From positions 496,001 to 560,000 of the forward strand of contig NZ_JAXHLU010000004.1 of assembly GCF_034521915.1 (NCBI RefSeq): a DNA stretch of 64,000 nt, written 5' to 3'. The DNA comes from Fodinibius sp034521915. Its GTDB lineage: Bacteria > Bacteroidota > Rhodothermia > Balneolales > Balneolaceae. Below are positions 25,176 to 34,192 of this stretch, piece by piece. The notes beneath the pieces were generated by a model that had not been told where the DNA came from, made no database searches, and was given only the letters and a program-made list of their open reading frames with translations. How positions within the stretch are numbered: position 1 is the first letter of the stretch; every line of letters starts with the position of its first letter. The translations under genes and the position numbers were made by a program.

Positions 25176-27099
25176 CCAGCTCTTCCCATTCGGCATACAC
25201 CTCAACGAGTTTGCCTTTGAGCTTTTCGTACTCCATGGATATTTCCTTGACCTGCTCTTCATCTTCGTAAAAGTCGGGTTCAGCCATCAGATCCTCAATT
25301 TCTTCCTTGCGTTCTTCGAGCTCTTCAATCTCTTCTTCCAGCGGATCGATTTTCCTTTTAAGTGGCTTCAGCTTGTCATGCTTTTGCTGCCGCTTTTGGG
25401 CGGCCAGTCGCCTTTCTTCTTTTCTGGATAATCCGTTATTGGAAGTGTCTGATCTGCTATCCTGTTGATTTACAGCTTTATTTGTCTCTTCCCGTTCTTC
25501 CACTTTATCCAGATAGTAAGAGACATTGCCGTGAAAAGTATTAGTTTTATTGGGACGCACTTCCAGCACTTTGTCAACAATAGGATCAAGGAAGTCGCGG
25601 TCGTGACTGACAATCATGTAAGTGCCTTCGTACTGGTCGAGCGCCTGCTGAAGAATATCTTTGGATTGCATATCCAGGTGATTGGTGGGCTCATCAAAAA
25701 TCAGGAAATTGGCCGGTTGTACCAGCATACGTGCCAGGGCAAGACGACTTTTTTCTCCGCCCGATAGTACCGATACTTTTTTAAATACATCATCGCCCTG
25801 GAAAAGGAAACATCCCAAAATAGTACGCAGCCGCGTTTCATCGGTTTTGGGGGCCGCTTCCCGCATGATTTCAAATACCGTTTTGTTGCGATCCAGTTCA
25901 TCAGCTTGGTGCTGGGCAAAATAAGAGGTCGTCACATTATGGCCGGGCTCGCGTTCACCCTCATCAAAATCTTCAAGTCCGGCAAGCATACGAATCATCG
26001 TCGATTTCCCCGCACCATTGGGACCCACAACCGCAATTTTATCACCGCGATCGATAGAGTAAGAGAGGTCTTCAAAAACGACATTGTCATCATATTGCTT
26101 GCGGATATTTTTGAGCTTCATCACCACCGCACCGCTGCGTTCAGGGGGAGGGAATTCAAAGTATATTTCCTCTTCGCGCTCGTCGAGCTCAATTTTATCC
26201 ATTTTCTCCAGCTGCTTGATACGGCTCTGCACCTGGGCGGCCTTGCTGGCGTTATAGCGAAACTTATCGATAAATTCCTGGATCTCCTTGATTTCCTGCT
26301 GCTGATTCTCATAGGCTTTGCGCAGGTGTTCTTTTCGCTCGGCATGCTTTTCCTCGTAATAATCGTAATTACCGGCATAATCGTGCAGGTCACCCCGTTC
26401 CAGGGCTAGTGTGCGTGTGGTAATTTTATTCAGGAACGCCTTGTCGTGCGAGACAATAATGACTGCGCCCTCGTAGCCATTCAAAAACTGTTCGATCCAG
26501 CGCAGCGATTCAATATCCAAGTGGTTTGTAGGCTCATCCAATAACAGGTACATGGGACGCTGAAGCAGGAGTTTGCCGAGCGCAATACGCATCAGCCAGC
26601 CGCCACTGAATTCAGTTGTTGGGCGCTGAAAATCATCCGGCGTAAACCCAAGCCCCATCAGAACTTTCTCAATATTTGATTCCAGCGCATAAGCTCCGGA
26701 TTGTTCAATACGATTTTGGAGCCGTCCAACTTCTTCCATCGTAGAACGATATTCGGGAGTTCCTTCTTCAAAAGCGGCTAATTCTTCACGCGCTTTCTGT
26801 ACTTTGTGCTCTAATTTTTGAATATCGGCAAAAGCACTTTCCATCTCTTCATAGACGGTCAGATCCGGATCTGGATCTACGCCATCTTGCGGCAGATAGC
26901 CAACGGTAGCTGCTTTAGACATCGTTATATTCCCACCATTGGGTTCAATTTCTCCGGCAATAATTTTGAGTAGCGTGGATTTGCCGGCACCATTCGGACC
27001 TACGAGTCCGACCCGTTCACCCGGATTAATGATGGTGCTAATACCGTCGAGTAGCGTTTCGTCGCCAAATGATAGCGATATGTTTTCGAGTTGTAGCAA
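25147..27099 (-). CDS. ABC-F family ATPase, copy 2 (C terminus replaced at junction)
   Basis: Almost identical to copy 1 with both ATPase domains intact (GPNGAGKST twice, LSGGEKSR, DEPTNHLD twice); differences include Ala/Thr, Leu/Phe and Ser/Pro in the first domain. The last residues of copy 1 (EIEEEFGS) are lost: the frame crosses the junction and ends RFSC, read from antisense SusC sequence. Loss of about 8 coiled-coil residues probably leaves the ATPase functional. Silent changes cluster near the junction. TTG start at 27099 preferred (GTG 27141 also in frame). The CNNM copy 2 diverges upstream. Confidence 0.9.
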   Translation of the reverse strand: MLQLENISLSFGDETLLDGISTIINPGERVGLVGPNGAGKSTLLKIIAGEIEPNGGNITMSKAATVGYLPQDGVDPDPDLTVYEEMESAFADIQKLEHKVQKAREELAAFEEGTPEYRSTMEEVGRLQNRIEQSGAYALESNIEKVLMGLGFTPDDFQRPTTEFSGGWLMRIALGKLLLQRPMYLLLDEPTNHLDIESLRWIEQFLNGYEGAVIIVSHDKAFLNKITTRTLALERGDLHDYAGNYDYYEEKHAERKEHLRKAYENQQQEIKEIQEFIDKFRYNASKAAQVQSRIKQLEKMDKIELDEREEEIYFEFPPPERSGAVVMKLKNIRKQYDDNVVFEDLSYSIDRGDKIAVVGPNGAGKSTMIRMLAGLEDFDEGEREPGHNVTTSYFAQHQADELDRNKTVFEIMREAAPKTDETRLRTILGCFLFQGDDVFKKVSVLSGGEKSRLALARMLVQPANFLIFDEPTNHLDMQSKDILQQALDQYEGTYMIVSHDRDFLDPIVDKVLEVRPNKTNTFHGNVSYYLDKVEEREETNKAVNQQDSRSDTSNNGLSRKEERRLAAQKRQQKHDKLKPLKRKIDPLEEEIEELEERKEEIEDLMAEPDFYEDEEQVKEISMEYEKLKGKLVEVYAEWEELAMKMSRFSC

Positions 27100-27247
27100 G
27101 AATATAAGTTCTTTAAAATTGGCACTTAATATAACCAACACAGTGCTTTGGCTAAACGTTAATTTCAGATAAATTGAAGAGGCACTTCAAAGGCAAAATT
27201 AGCTAATCAGGTTTTTTAATCAGGTGTAATACTACTATTTTTGACCT

Positions 27248-28330
27248 ATGTATTTACTGATATTTTATTTGGCGCTTGCTATTGGAGTATCGTTTATGTG
27301 TTCTATTCTGGAGGCGGTGCTGCTTTCAGTGAGCCATTCCTATATTGCTATCATGGAACGAAAAGGGGCAAAGACAGGTAAGTTGCTGCATAAATATAAG
27401 GAGGATGTAGACCGACCTCTTTCAGCGATTTTGAGCTTAAATACTATCGCTCATACCGTTGGTGCTGCCGGAGTGGGTGCCCAGGCGCAAATTGTTTTTG
27501 GGGATGCGTATGTAGCGATTACATCGGCTGTGCTTACCTTTCTGATCCTGGTACTTTCCGAAATTATCCCTAAAACTATTGGAGCAACTTATTGGAGGAA
27601 ACTGGCTCCTATATCTGCTAAGACCCTTCGCGTGCTAATGTTTCTGATGTATCCACTGGTAGTAATGTCGCAGGCTATTACAAGATGGCTTGCACAGGAT
27701 GAAAAAATTCCCAGCTTTAGTCGTGAGGAATTCGGAGCGCTGGCCGATCGTGGGGTGGAAGAAGGTATTTTTGAAGAGGAAGAATCACGCATATTTAAGA
27801 ATTTGATTCGCTTTAATTCACTTCGGGTCAAGGATATTATGACCCCCCGTACAGTGGTAGTTGGTTTTGATGAAACGTTGAAAGTGAGTGAAGTCAGTGA
27901 AAATGTAGAACGACTTCATTTCTCCCGGCTTCCTGTTTATGGCGACGGTCGTGATGAGGTAACCGGCTACGTGCTTAAAAATGATTTATTGCTGATGTTG
28001 GCTCGCGGTGAAACGGATAAGGAGTTGAAGGAATTTAAGCGTGATATTCTTATTGTACCTGAGATGATGCCGCTGCAGGATTTCTTTGAACAGCTGATGA
28101 AAAAGCAGGAACATATCGCCATCGTTGTTGATGAGTACGGGGGTTTTGCCGGTGTTGTAACAATGGAAGATCTTGTGGAAACCCTTCTGGGGATGGAGAT
28201 TATAGACGAAGTGGATACTATTGAAGATATGCAGAAGATGGCACGTAAAAAATGGATGGAGCGTGCTAAAAGACTGGGTATCGTTCCTGAAGATACCGAA
28301 GAGGCCTCCTCTTTGGATTCAACCTCGTAA
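27248..28330 (+). CDS. CNNM (DUF21)-CBS domain membrane protein, copy 2
   Basis: Identical to copy 1 (21563-22645) except Leu for Ile in LVLSEIIPK, with several silent changes. It has the same hydrophobic CNNM domain, the same CBS pair (IMTPRTVVVGFDE, DEYGGFAGVVTMEDLVE) and no CorC_HlyC tail. Near-perfect protein conservation with silent divergence indicates purifying selection or gene conversion on both copies. Followed by a 480-base gap that contains the extra insert. Confidence 0.9.
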   Translation: MYLLIFYLALAIGVSFMCSILEAVLLSVSHSYIAIMERKGAKTGKLLHKYKEDVDRPLSAILSLNTIAHTVGAAGVGAQAQIVFGDAYVAITSAVLTFLILVLSEIIPKTIGATYWRKLAPISAKTLRVLMFLMYPLVVMSQAITRWLAQDEKIPSFSREEFGALADRGVEEGIFEEEESRIFKNLIRFNSLRVKDIMTPRTVVVGFDETLKVSEVSENVERLHFSRLPVYGDGRDEVTGYVLKNDLLLMLARGETDKELKEFKRDILIVPEMMPLQDFFEQLMKKQEHIAIVVDEYGGFAGVVTMEDLVETLLGMEIIDEVDTIEDMQKMARKKWMERAKRLGIVPEDTEEASSLDSTS

Positions 28331-28810
28331 CAGATCTTAAGCCTAGCTCTTCGCTTATTGGTTTGAATTGTTAATAATCATCGCACTGGATAGGAAATAG
28401 CGCCAGCATGGATCGTTCTATTCTATTTTTAATACGACTTACATTTTTTTACTGTTTTAGGTTCGCCATTTGTACATTTATTTATGAGGTTTGAATGAAT
28501 GAAATATTTAATCGGGATTTCAAGAAAAGAGTTTTTCATAGATTGTATCCTTAGAAGGATAGCCAAAATATTAATCCTCAGGTGTAATAAGGCAAGGGAA
28601 GGAAAAAATGCTGTATGCCAACTAATCTCTTCAGGATTTAAGTATAAAATGGGATGAATGTAAATGAGGTATTTAATAGGATCTTTTTGATTCAATATTT
28701 ATAATTATAAACTACCGGCCTGTTTGTAATTTTATTCCCCACTCATAATTCGTTTTTTAGGGGAATATTAGTTCAGGCATTCTGTTTACTATATCGGCAT
28801 TCGCTAGCAT
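28331..28810. other. 480-base gap between CNNM copy 2 and sigma copy 2
   Basis: The outer parts match the 290-base gap of unit 1 closely. The middle holds the unit-2-specific insert (28503-28701). The only ORF, 88 codons on the minus strand, crosses the insert boundary, has no family features and is not called. Confidence 0.6.
28503..28701. repeat. Unit-2-specific 191-base insert with 8-bp direct-repeat ends
   Basis: Unit 1 reads continuously ...GAAATATTTATAATTATA...; unit 2 has an extra 191 bases at that point, bounded by AATATTTA at 28503-28510 and again at 28694-28701. That is either a target-site duplication around a small insertion or the substrate of a deletion in unit 1. A hairpin TATCCTTAGAAGGATA lies inside; no transposase or terminal inverted repeat is obvious. 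Confidence 0.55.
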
Positions 28811-29371
28811 ATGAATATCGCAGAAGAAATAAGGGATAAATCTGGCAATAATCTGGTGGAAAGGATTCGCCAGGGCGACGAGCAGGCTTTCGAAAAGCTC
28901 TTTTGCGAATACTATTATGATTTGTGTTCCTTTGCTTACCAGTTTACAAGCTGTGAGGAGCGAGCTAAAGATCTTGTGCAAGATGTGTTTGTAAAAATCT
29001 GGAATCGCCGCGAAAAGTGGAAGGTTCACCGCTCTGTTAAAGCCTATCTTTTAAAAGCGGTTCGTAATACTGCAATTAATCATATTAATGAAAGAGGGCA
29101 TCGCAGCGAAGTGCGCGAGAACTTTTCAAGAGAGATGCTGCAAGATATAAAGCCATCGGTTGATCTGGGAGTTGATAAAAAGGATGAATTGGTTGATCAA
29201 ATATGGGAAGCTGTTGTGGCAATGCCCAAACGCCGCCGCAGGGTATTTATCCTTTATCACCGGCATGGTCTTAGTTATGACGAAATTTCTGGAGTTTTGG
29301 ATATTAGCCGCAAGACTGTTGAAAATCACATGGGGTTGGCTCTTAAAGATATTCGCGCACAAATTGGGTGA
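28811..29371 (+). CDS. ECF sigma factor, FecI-like, copy 2
   Basis: A 186-residue sigma factor, 184 of 186 residues identical to copy 1 by eye, including the full sigma-2 and sigma-4 DNA-binding regions (SYDEISGVLDISRKTVENH). This is the copy followed by both a FecR and a complete SusC, so it is the likely working regulator of the SusC/SusD operon. The two sigma factors should recognise the same promoters. ATG start. Confidence 0.92.
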   Translation: MNIAEEIRDKSGNNLVERIRQGDEQAFEKLFCEYYYDLCSFAYQFTSCEERAKDLVQDVFVKIWNRREKWKVHRSVKAYLLKAVRNTAINHINERGHRSEVRENFSREMLQDIKPSVDLGVDKKDELVDQIWEAVVAMPKRRRRVFILYHRHGLSYDEISGVLDISRKTVENHMGLALKDIRAQIG

Positions 29372-29470
29372 GTTAGTACCTTCAACAGGTTTATTTTTTG
29401 CAGTACGAATCCTTCTAAAAACCCTTTCATATTCTTTAAACGAAGTTTTTGGCCATCTTATATTAAAATT

Positions 29471-29499
29471 GGGGGGAATGCTTGTTACAACTGTCTTAT
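29471..29499 (+). promoter_or_regulatory. Putative ECF-type promoter before FecR copy 2
   Basis: Same GGGGGG...TGTCTTAT arrangement as 23596-23624, 37 bases before the FecR ATG; conserved perfectly through the block while surrounding bases differ slightly. Confidence 0.45.
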
Positions 29500-29535
29500 A
29501 GATGAAGAAAAGATCGATTATTTAAAGTCAGTTTG

Positions 29536-30594
29536 ATGGAGTTAAATAGAAAAGAATACAAATTGATTGCCAGCTACTTGGCAGGGGAATGTACCGATCA
29601 GGAACGAATAAAGGTTGAGCAATGGATTGACCAGAGTCATGAAAATAAGAAACGGTTTCAGGAATTACGTCGCATCTGGCAGCTTTCCGGTGAGGCCGTT
29701 TCATCTCAGGATATGGAGTGGAATCTGGATCAAGAATGGAATCGGCTGGACAAGCAAATAAATAATCAGAAGGCTCCGTCAAGCAATAAGAACTCCGAAG
29801 AAAAGCGCTATTGGTCTTTTCGTAGTTCATCCATTCATTCTGGAACTCAGAAATTTATTCGAATAGCCGCAGTTTTTTTAGTTGCAGGGCTTTTCGGAGT
29901 GCTATCGTACCAGAGCTGGGAACAACCCAAACAAAAAGAACCGGTACTGCGACAAATTAGCACTGATAATGGACAAAGAGCGAATCTTACGCTGGCCGAT
30001 GGTACTGAAGTTAAGCTCAATGCTGATAGTAAACTTAAGATTCCCCAAAAATTTGCCTCTGATGTTCGTGAAGTCCATCTGGATGGTGAGGCCTATTTTA
30101 AAGTGTCAGAGGATGAGCAAAAACCGTTTTTAGTTCACTCAAACGGGTCAGTGGTTCGGGTTCTGGGAACGGCTTTCTCAGTACGAGCATATCCCGAGGA
30201 CCAACAGGTGCAAGTTGTAGTTGAAGAAGGACGGGTTTCGTTTGGACAGGAAAAAGAGGCTGAGGATCAAAGGGCGATTTTAAACCGTAATGAACTGGGA
30301 ATCTTTGATCTTTCAACAAGTACCGTAGCCACTCAAAAGGTGGAAGATATTGAATTGTATATGAGCTGGAGAAATGGCTATTTAAAATTCGATAAGAACC
30401 GATTGAATGATGTAGCGAAGGCCTTGGAACGACGATATGATGTAGAAATCTTTTTCGAGGATCCGGCTTTAAAGGAGCTTCTGCTTACGGCCTATTTAAA
30501 GAGTCGATCGCTCCGCAATGTGCTGGATGTAATTACGGCATCTTTGGAGATTGAATATCAGTTAGATGAGAATAAAGTCACTTTTATGAAATAA
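29536..30594 (+). CDS. FecR-type anti-sigma factor, copy 2
   Basis: A 352-residue partner of the sigma factor just upstream. The cytoplasmic N terminus, membrane helix (about 107-126), FecR domain and C-terminal DUF4974-like domain are in the same order as copy 1. Differences concentrate in the periplasmic part: RNGYLKFDKNRLNDVAK here against REGYLKFEETKMSDVAK, then EDPALKELLLTAY against ENSALKELELTSY. ATG 29536 is preferred over TTG 29533. It is followed after 110 bases by the intact SusC whose STN domain it should read. Confidence 0.9.
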   Translation: MELNRKEYKLIASYLAGECTDQERIKVEQWIDQSHENKKRFQELRRIWQLSGEAVSSQDMEWNLDQEWNRLDKQINNQKAPSSNKNSEEKRYWSFRSSSIHSGTQKFIRIAAVFLVAGLFGVLSYQSWEQPKQKEPVLRQISTDNGQRANLTLADGTEVKLNADSKLKIPQKFASDVREVHLDGEAYFKVSEDEQKPFLVHSNGSVVRVLGTAFSVRAYPEDQQVQVVVEEGRVSFGQEKEAEDQRAILNRNELGIFDLSTSTVATQKVEDIELYMSWRNGYLKFDKNRLNDVAKALERRYDVEIFFEDPALKELLLTAYLKSRSLRNVLDVITASLEIEYQLDENKVTFMK

Positions 30595-30695
30595 TTGAGT
30601 GGGATATAAAAATGATGTTTTGTAACCGGTTTCACTAAAACAGAAAACTTGATAACTCAAAAGCGATAGTTTTTTAATAAATAATCAATCCAAAC

Positions 30696-30700
30696 GGAGG
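30696..30700 (+). promoter_or_regulatory. Strong ribosome binding site of SusC
   Basis: GGAGG four bases before the SusC ATG, a clear Shine-Dalgarno sequence in a window where most genes lack one. The same GGAGG precedes the truncated copy at 24822-24826. Confidence 0.6.
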
Positions 30701-30704
30701 TTCT

Positions 30705-33700
30705 ATGAAAGAATCGTTATTGCATATTATATCAAAGTCGGTGCTCTGGTGTCTGGCGGTATTATTGGTTTCGCCAGTAAGTCAGGCATATACGACCGAT
30801 GCTCAGGGACAGTATCTTACGTCTGCTGCAAATGAGTCTAATACCAAGTCTTTTTACTCGGTTAATAAGTATTCCGACAGTATTCCGGAATTACAGAGTA
30901 TAATTTCAGTTGACGTAGAGAACGCACCGATACGAGAAGTGCTGGAAAACATCGTATCACGAGCGAATTTGGGCATAGCTTATAATGCCGAAATGCTTTC
31001 GTTAGGGCAGCCAATAACCGTTAGCATGAAAAACGTGACTGTAGCTAACGCTTTACAAAAAGTACTTAACAATACTCCTTATGAGGCTGTTATCTCTAAA
31101 ACGAGAGAAATTATATTACGGGAGCGTCCGGATCCTCCACCACTGGTAATACAGTTTGAGCAAGAAATTTCAGGTACGGTGACCGATGCTGAAACTGATG
31201 AACCTATGCCCGGAGTGAATGTGTATGTAAAGGGTACAACTATTGGTACATCTACTAACAAAAATGGAAGATATTCCCTGAATGTCCCCTCCGAATCAGA
31301 TACGCTTGTCTTCTCTTTTGTAGGTTATGCCAATCAGGAAGTGCCGATCCGAGGGCGGACTACAGTTGATGTCGCTTTATCACCTGAGGCTCAAAAATTT
31401 GACGAAGTGGTTGTTACTTCCTTTGGTATTGAGCAAGAAAGAAAGTCACTGGGTTATTCTGTACAAGAGATTTCTGGTGATGAAATAGCGGAAAGCGGTG
31501 AATCAAACCTCATCGGTGCTTTACAGGGTAAACTTGCAGGTGTCAATATTCAAAATACGAGTGGTGCTGCAGGTGCAGGAATGGATATCACCATTCGAGG
31601 GATTTCATCACTAAGTCCCAGTGGGGACAATCAACCGCTGTTTGTGATAGATGGTGTACCGGTGAGTAATGAAACAACATATGGTAATGTATTACCCAGT
31701 GAAGGAACAAACTCTCCGGGTAGTGCAGAACAGTTTTCTTTTTCCAATCGTGGTGCAGATATCAATCCCGATGACATCAAAAATATATCAATCCTTAAGG
31801 GTCCATCGGCTACGGCACTTTATGGACAGAGGGCCGCAAATGGTGTTGTCGAAATAACTACCAAGAAAGGGCAATCGGGTCGCACACAAGTAAATTATAA
31901 TGCCTCTATTGGAGTCAGTGAGGTAAATAAAGTGCCAGAAATCCAAGATGATTTTCAGCACGGCTATTATGGAGCTTTGCCGTATAGAGAGTTTTCATTC
32001 GAATTTTGGCAATATGGACCGCCTACAAATGAATCTTCTAAAATTTGGAATAACTATCGGCGATTCTTTCGAAGAGCAACGAATTACAGCAATTCCTTGA
32101 GCATTTCCGGCGGTAATGAAAATACTACTTACTTCAGCTCGGTTTCTAATGTTAATGAAGAGGGAATTGTTCCGAATACAACTTGGGATCGAACGACCTT
32201 CAAATTGACGGGGTCTCACAAAGTTTCAGATCGTTTTGATATTTCCGGATCAGTGAATTATTCAAACTCCGGAGGTGTGAGGCCAACCGGAGGCGATAAG
32301 TCCATCATGAGTTCACTGAGTTATTGGACTTCTTCAAACGATATAACCGATTATAAATTTCCGGATGGAGATCAGAAAAACTATTCTGGTTTTAGAAGTA
32401 ATCCTAACTCAGGCTTCATTGATAATCCTACCTACTTCGCCCATAACAGTACACTTGAAGATGATGTGAATCGTGTACTGGGTAATTTAGGAGTTAGTTT
32501 TGATATCACGGATTGGTTAACGCTCGATTATAAATTTGGAGCCGATTACTACAATGATTCCCGTGAGCGCTTTGTTCCACCAAATTTGGATGTCGGTACT
32601 CAGGTTGATGGTTTTCTTGTTAAAGAACAAATAAACTATCGACAATTGAACTCCAACCTTTACTTGAGAGCTAACAGGAGTTTTACAGACAAGTTGAAAG
32701 GATCGTTGGTATTGGGTAATCAGGTAACGGATATTAATTCTGATCGCTTAAACACCCGCGGTGAAGGTTTGAATATCCCTGGTTTCCGTTCATTGGCGAA
32801 CACTACTAACATTTTTACTAGTGAAAGTGGGTTCCAGAGACGGTTAGTAGGTGTCTTTGCTGATGCCAAGTTAGAATACGATGGCACGTACTTCCTAACC
32901 GTCACCGGAAGAAATGACTGGTCCTCAACATTGCCTGCTGATAATCGATCCTTTTTCTACCCCTCAGCAAGTCTTGGATATGTCTTTACGGAGGATTTGG
33001 GACTTTCTGATAGTGATATACTCCCTTTTGGGAAGCTGCGATTATCTTGGGCCAAGGTCGGGAAAGATGCCCCCGCTTACAGTGTAGGACAGTATTTCGA
33101 AGGAGCTTCGAACTTTCCATTTAGTGGAACCGGTGGATTTAGTAAAGATACCCAGGCCGGTGATCCGGATCTGAAACCTGAAATTACCACTTCAATTGAA
33201 GTAGGAACTGATCTTCGATTCTTCAACAATCGACTTCGATTAGATCTTACATACTTCAACCAGACAAGTAAAAATCAGATTGTGGCCTTCCCGGTTAGTA
33301 ATCCCTCTGGTTTGTCAAGATTCACCACCAATGCGGGTGAAATTGAGAGTCGAGGAGTAGAGGTTCTATTAAATGGTACTCCTGTTGAACGAAGAGACTT
33401 CAGCTGGGATGTCTCAGTAAATTGGTCATCGGTTACCAGTGAAGTGACAGAAATGCCGGAAGGACTCGATGTTATTGAATTTGCTAACAGCGGTTTTGCC
33501 GGTGTTGTCAACCGTATCCAAGAGGGGGGAGAAATGGGAGATCTCTATGGATATAAGTTTGAATACAACGATAATGGTGAGTTGCTTATTGCAGACGACG
33601 GATTGCCGACAATTAACACGGATACTTTGGTTAAAGTCGGCAATGCATTGCCGGACTGGCAAGGTGGTATTACCAATACATTTAATTACAAGAATTTTAC

Positions 33701-34175
33701 TGCATCGTTCCTTTTAGAGGTTCGATGGGGGGCTGATGCCTATGATTCCGGCCAGCGAAACAGTATCAGAAATGGTATTATTGAACTCACGAAATGGCGT
33801 AATGATGAAGTCATTTTCCAAGGCGTGAAGGACGATGGTTCAGTGAATCAAACACCTGTGAGACTGGGACAAGGATTTTACCGAAGTTCTACGCGCTTCA
33901 ACAGGGCTTCAGAAGTACTTGTTCAGGATGCTTCTTGGATTCGGCTGCGAAGGGCTCGTATTTCCTATAACTTGCCATCCGAGATACTGGAAACCTTGCC
34001 GATTACATCTGCATCATTTAGTGTGACGGGGAGGAACCTATTTTTGAATACGCCATTCAGAGGTTTCGATCCTGAAGGACAACAATACGCTGCTGGTTCA
34101 AACACTTATGGATTTACGGGTTTGAATATACCACCTACACGCAGTCTTTCCTTCAGCATGAATCTTAAGTTTTAA
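30705..34175 (+). CDS. SusC/RagA-family TonB-dependent outer-membrane transporter
   Basis: A 1156-residue TonB-dependent receptor. Signal peptide 1-28 (SQAY); STN signalling domain about 65-138; carboxypeptidase-like regulatory domain about 152-228 (GTVTDAETDEPMPGVNVYVKG in two parts); plug about 235-375 (VVVTSFGIEQERKSLGYS, SNLIGALQGKLAGVNI, ITIRGISSLS, LFVIDGVPV, the SusC signatures); then a 22-strand barrel ending in Phe (SFSMNLKF). It imports a nutrient ligand together with SusD; the substrate cannot be told from sequence, and no glycosidase is adjacent. The STN domain should signal to FecR copy 2. Confidence 0.95.
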   Translation: MKESLLHIISKSVLWCLAVLLVSPVSQAYTTDAQGQYLTSAANESNTKSFYSVNKYSDSIPELQSIISVDVENAPIREVLENIVSRANLGIAYNAEMLSLGQPITVSMKNVTVANALQKVLNNTPYEAVISKTREIILRERPDPPPLVIQFEQEISGTVTDAETDEPMPGVNVYVKGTTIGTSTNKNGRYSLNVPSESDTLVFSFVGYANQEVPIRGRTTVDVALSPEAQKFDEVVVTSFGIEQERKSLGYSVQEISGDEIAESGESNLIGALQGKLAGVNIQNTSGAAGAGMDITIRGISSLSPSGDNQPLFVIDGVPVSNETTYGNVLPSEGTNSPGSAEQFSFSNRGADINPDDIKNISILKGPSATALYGQRAANGVVEITTKKGQSGRTQVNYNASIGVSEVNKVPEIQDDFQHGYYGALPYREFSFEFWQYGPPTNESSKIWNNYRRFFRRATNYSNSLSISGGNENTTYFSSVSNVNEEGIVPNTTWDRTTFKLTGSHKVSDRFDISGSVNYSNSGGVRPTGGDKSIMSSLSYWTSSNDITDYKFPDGDQKNYSGFRSNPNSGFIDNPTYFAHNSTLEDDVNRVLGNLGVSFDITDWLTLDYKFGADYYNDSRERFVPPNLDVGTQVDGFLVKEQINYRQLNSNLYLRANRSFTDKLKGSLVLGNQVTDINSDRLNTRGEGLNIPGFRSLANTTNIFTSESGFQRRLVGVFADAKLEYDGTYFLTVTGRNDWSSTLPADNRSFFYPSASLGYVFTEDLGLSDSDILPFGKLRLSWAKVGKDAPAYSVGQYFEGASNFPFSGTGGFSKDTQAGDPDLKPEITTSIEVGTDLRFFNNRLRLDLTYFNQTSKNQIVAFPVSNPSGLSRFTTNAGEIESRGVEVLLNGTPVERRDFSWDVSVNWSSVTSEVTEMPEGLDVIEFANSGFAGVVNRIQEGGEMGDLYGYKFEYNDNGELLIADDGLPTINTDTLVKVGNALPDWQGGITNTFNYKNFTASFLLEVRWGADAYDSGQRNSIRNGIIELTKWRNDEVIFQGVKDDGSVNQTPVRLGQGFYRSSTRFNRASEVLVQDASWIRLRRARISYNLPSEILETLPITSASFSVTGRNLFLNTPFRGFDPEGQQYAAGSNTYGFTGLNIPPTRSLSFSMNLKF

Positions 34176-34192
34176 ATTAAGTGAGAATATCC

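Larger units (their letters stand above)
25162..31035. repeat. Tandem duplication unit 2 (about 5.9 kb)
   Basis: Second copy of 19477-25161, joined head-to-tail to unit 1. The junction reads AAAAACG (SusC) directly into GCTCATCTTCATAG (ABC-F C-terminal codons). Little or no microhomology is visible at the joint (the two parents share only CG). Unit 2 is longer by 190 bases because of the insert at 28503-28701, and continues into the complete SusC gene. Confidence 0.95.

Noticed and set aside
28429..28695. 88-codon minus-strand ORF across the unit-2 insert
   Set aside because: It crosses the boundary of the insert into sequence that is non-coding in unit 1, so it is not a conserved gene.
19477..31035. 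Duplication as an assembly artefact
   Set aside because: The copies differ at many positions, by a 191-base insert, and have asymmetric ends, which a collapsed or repeated assembly would not produce.
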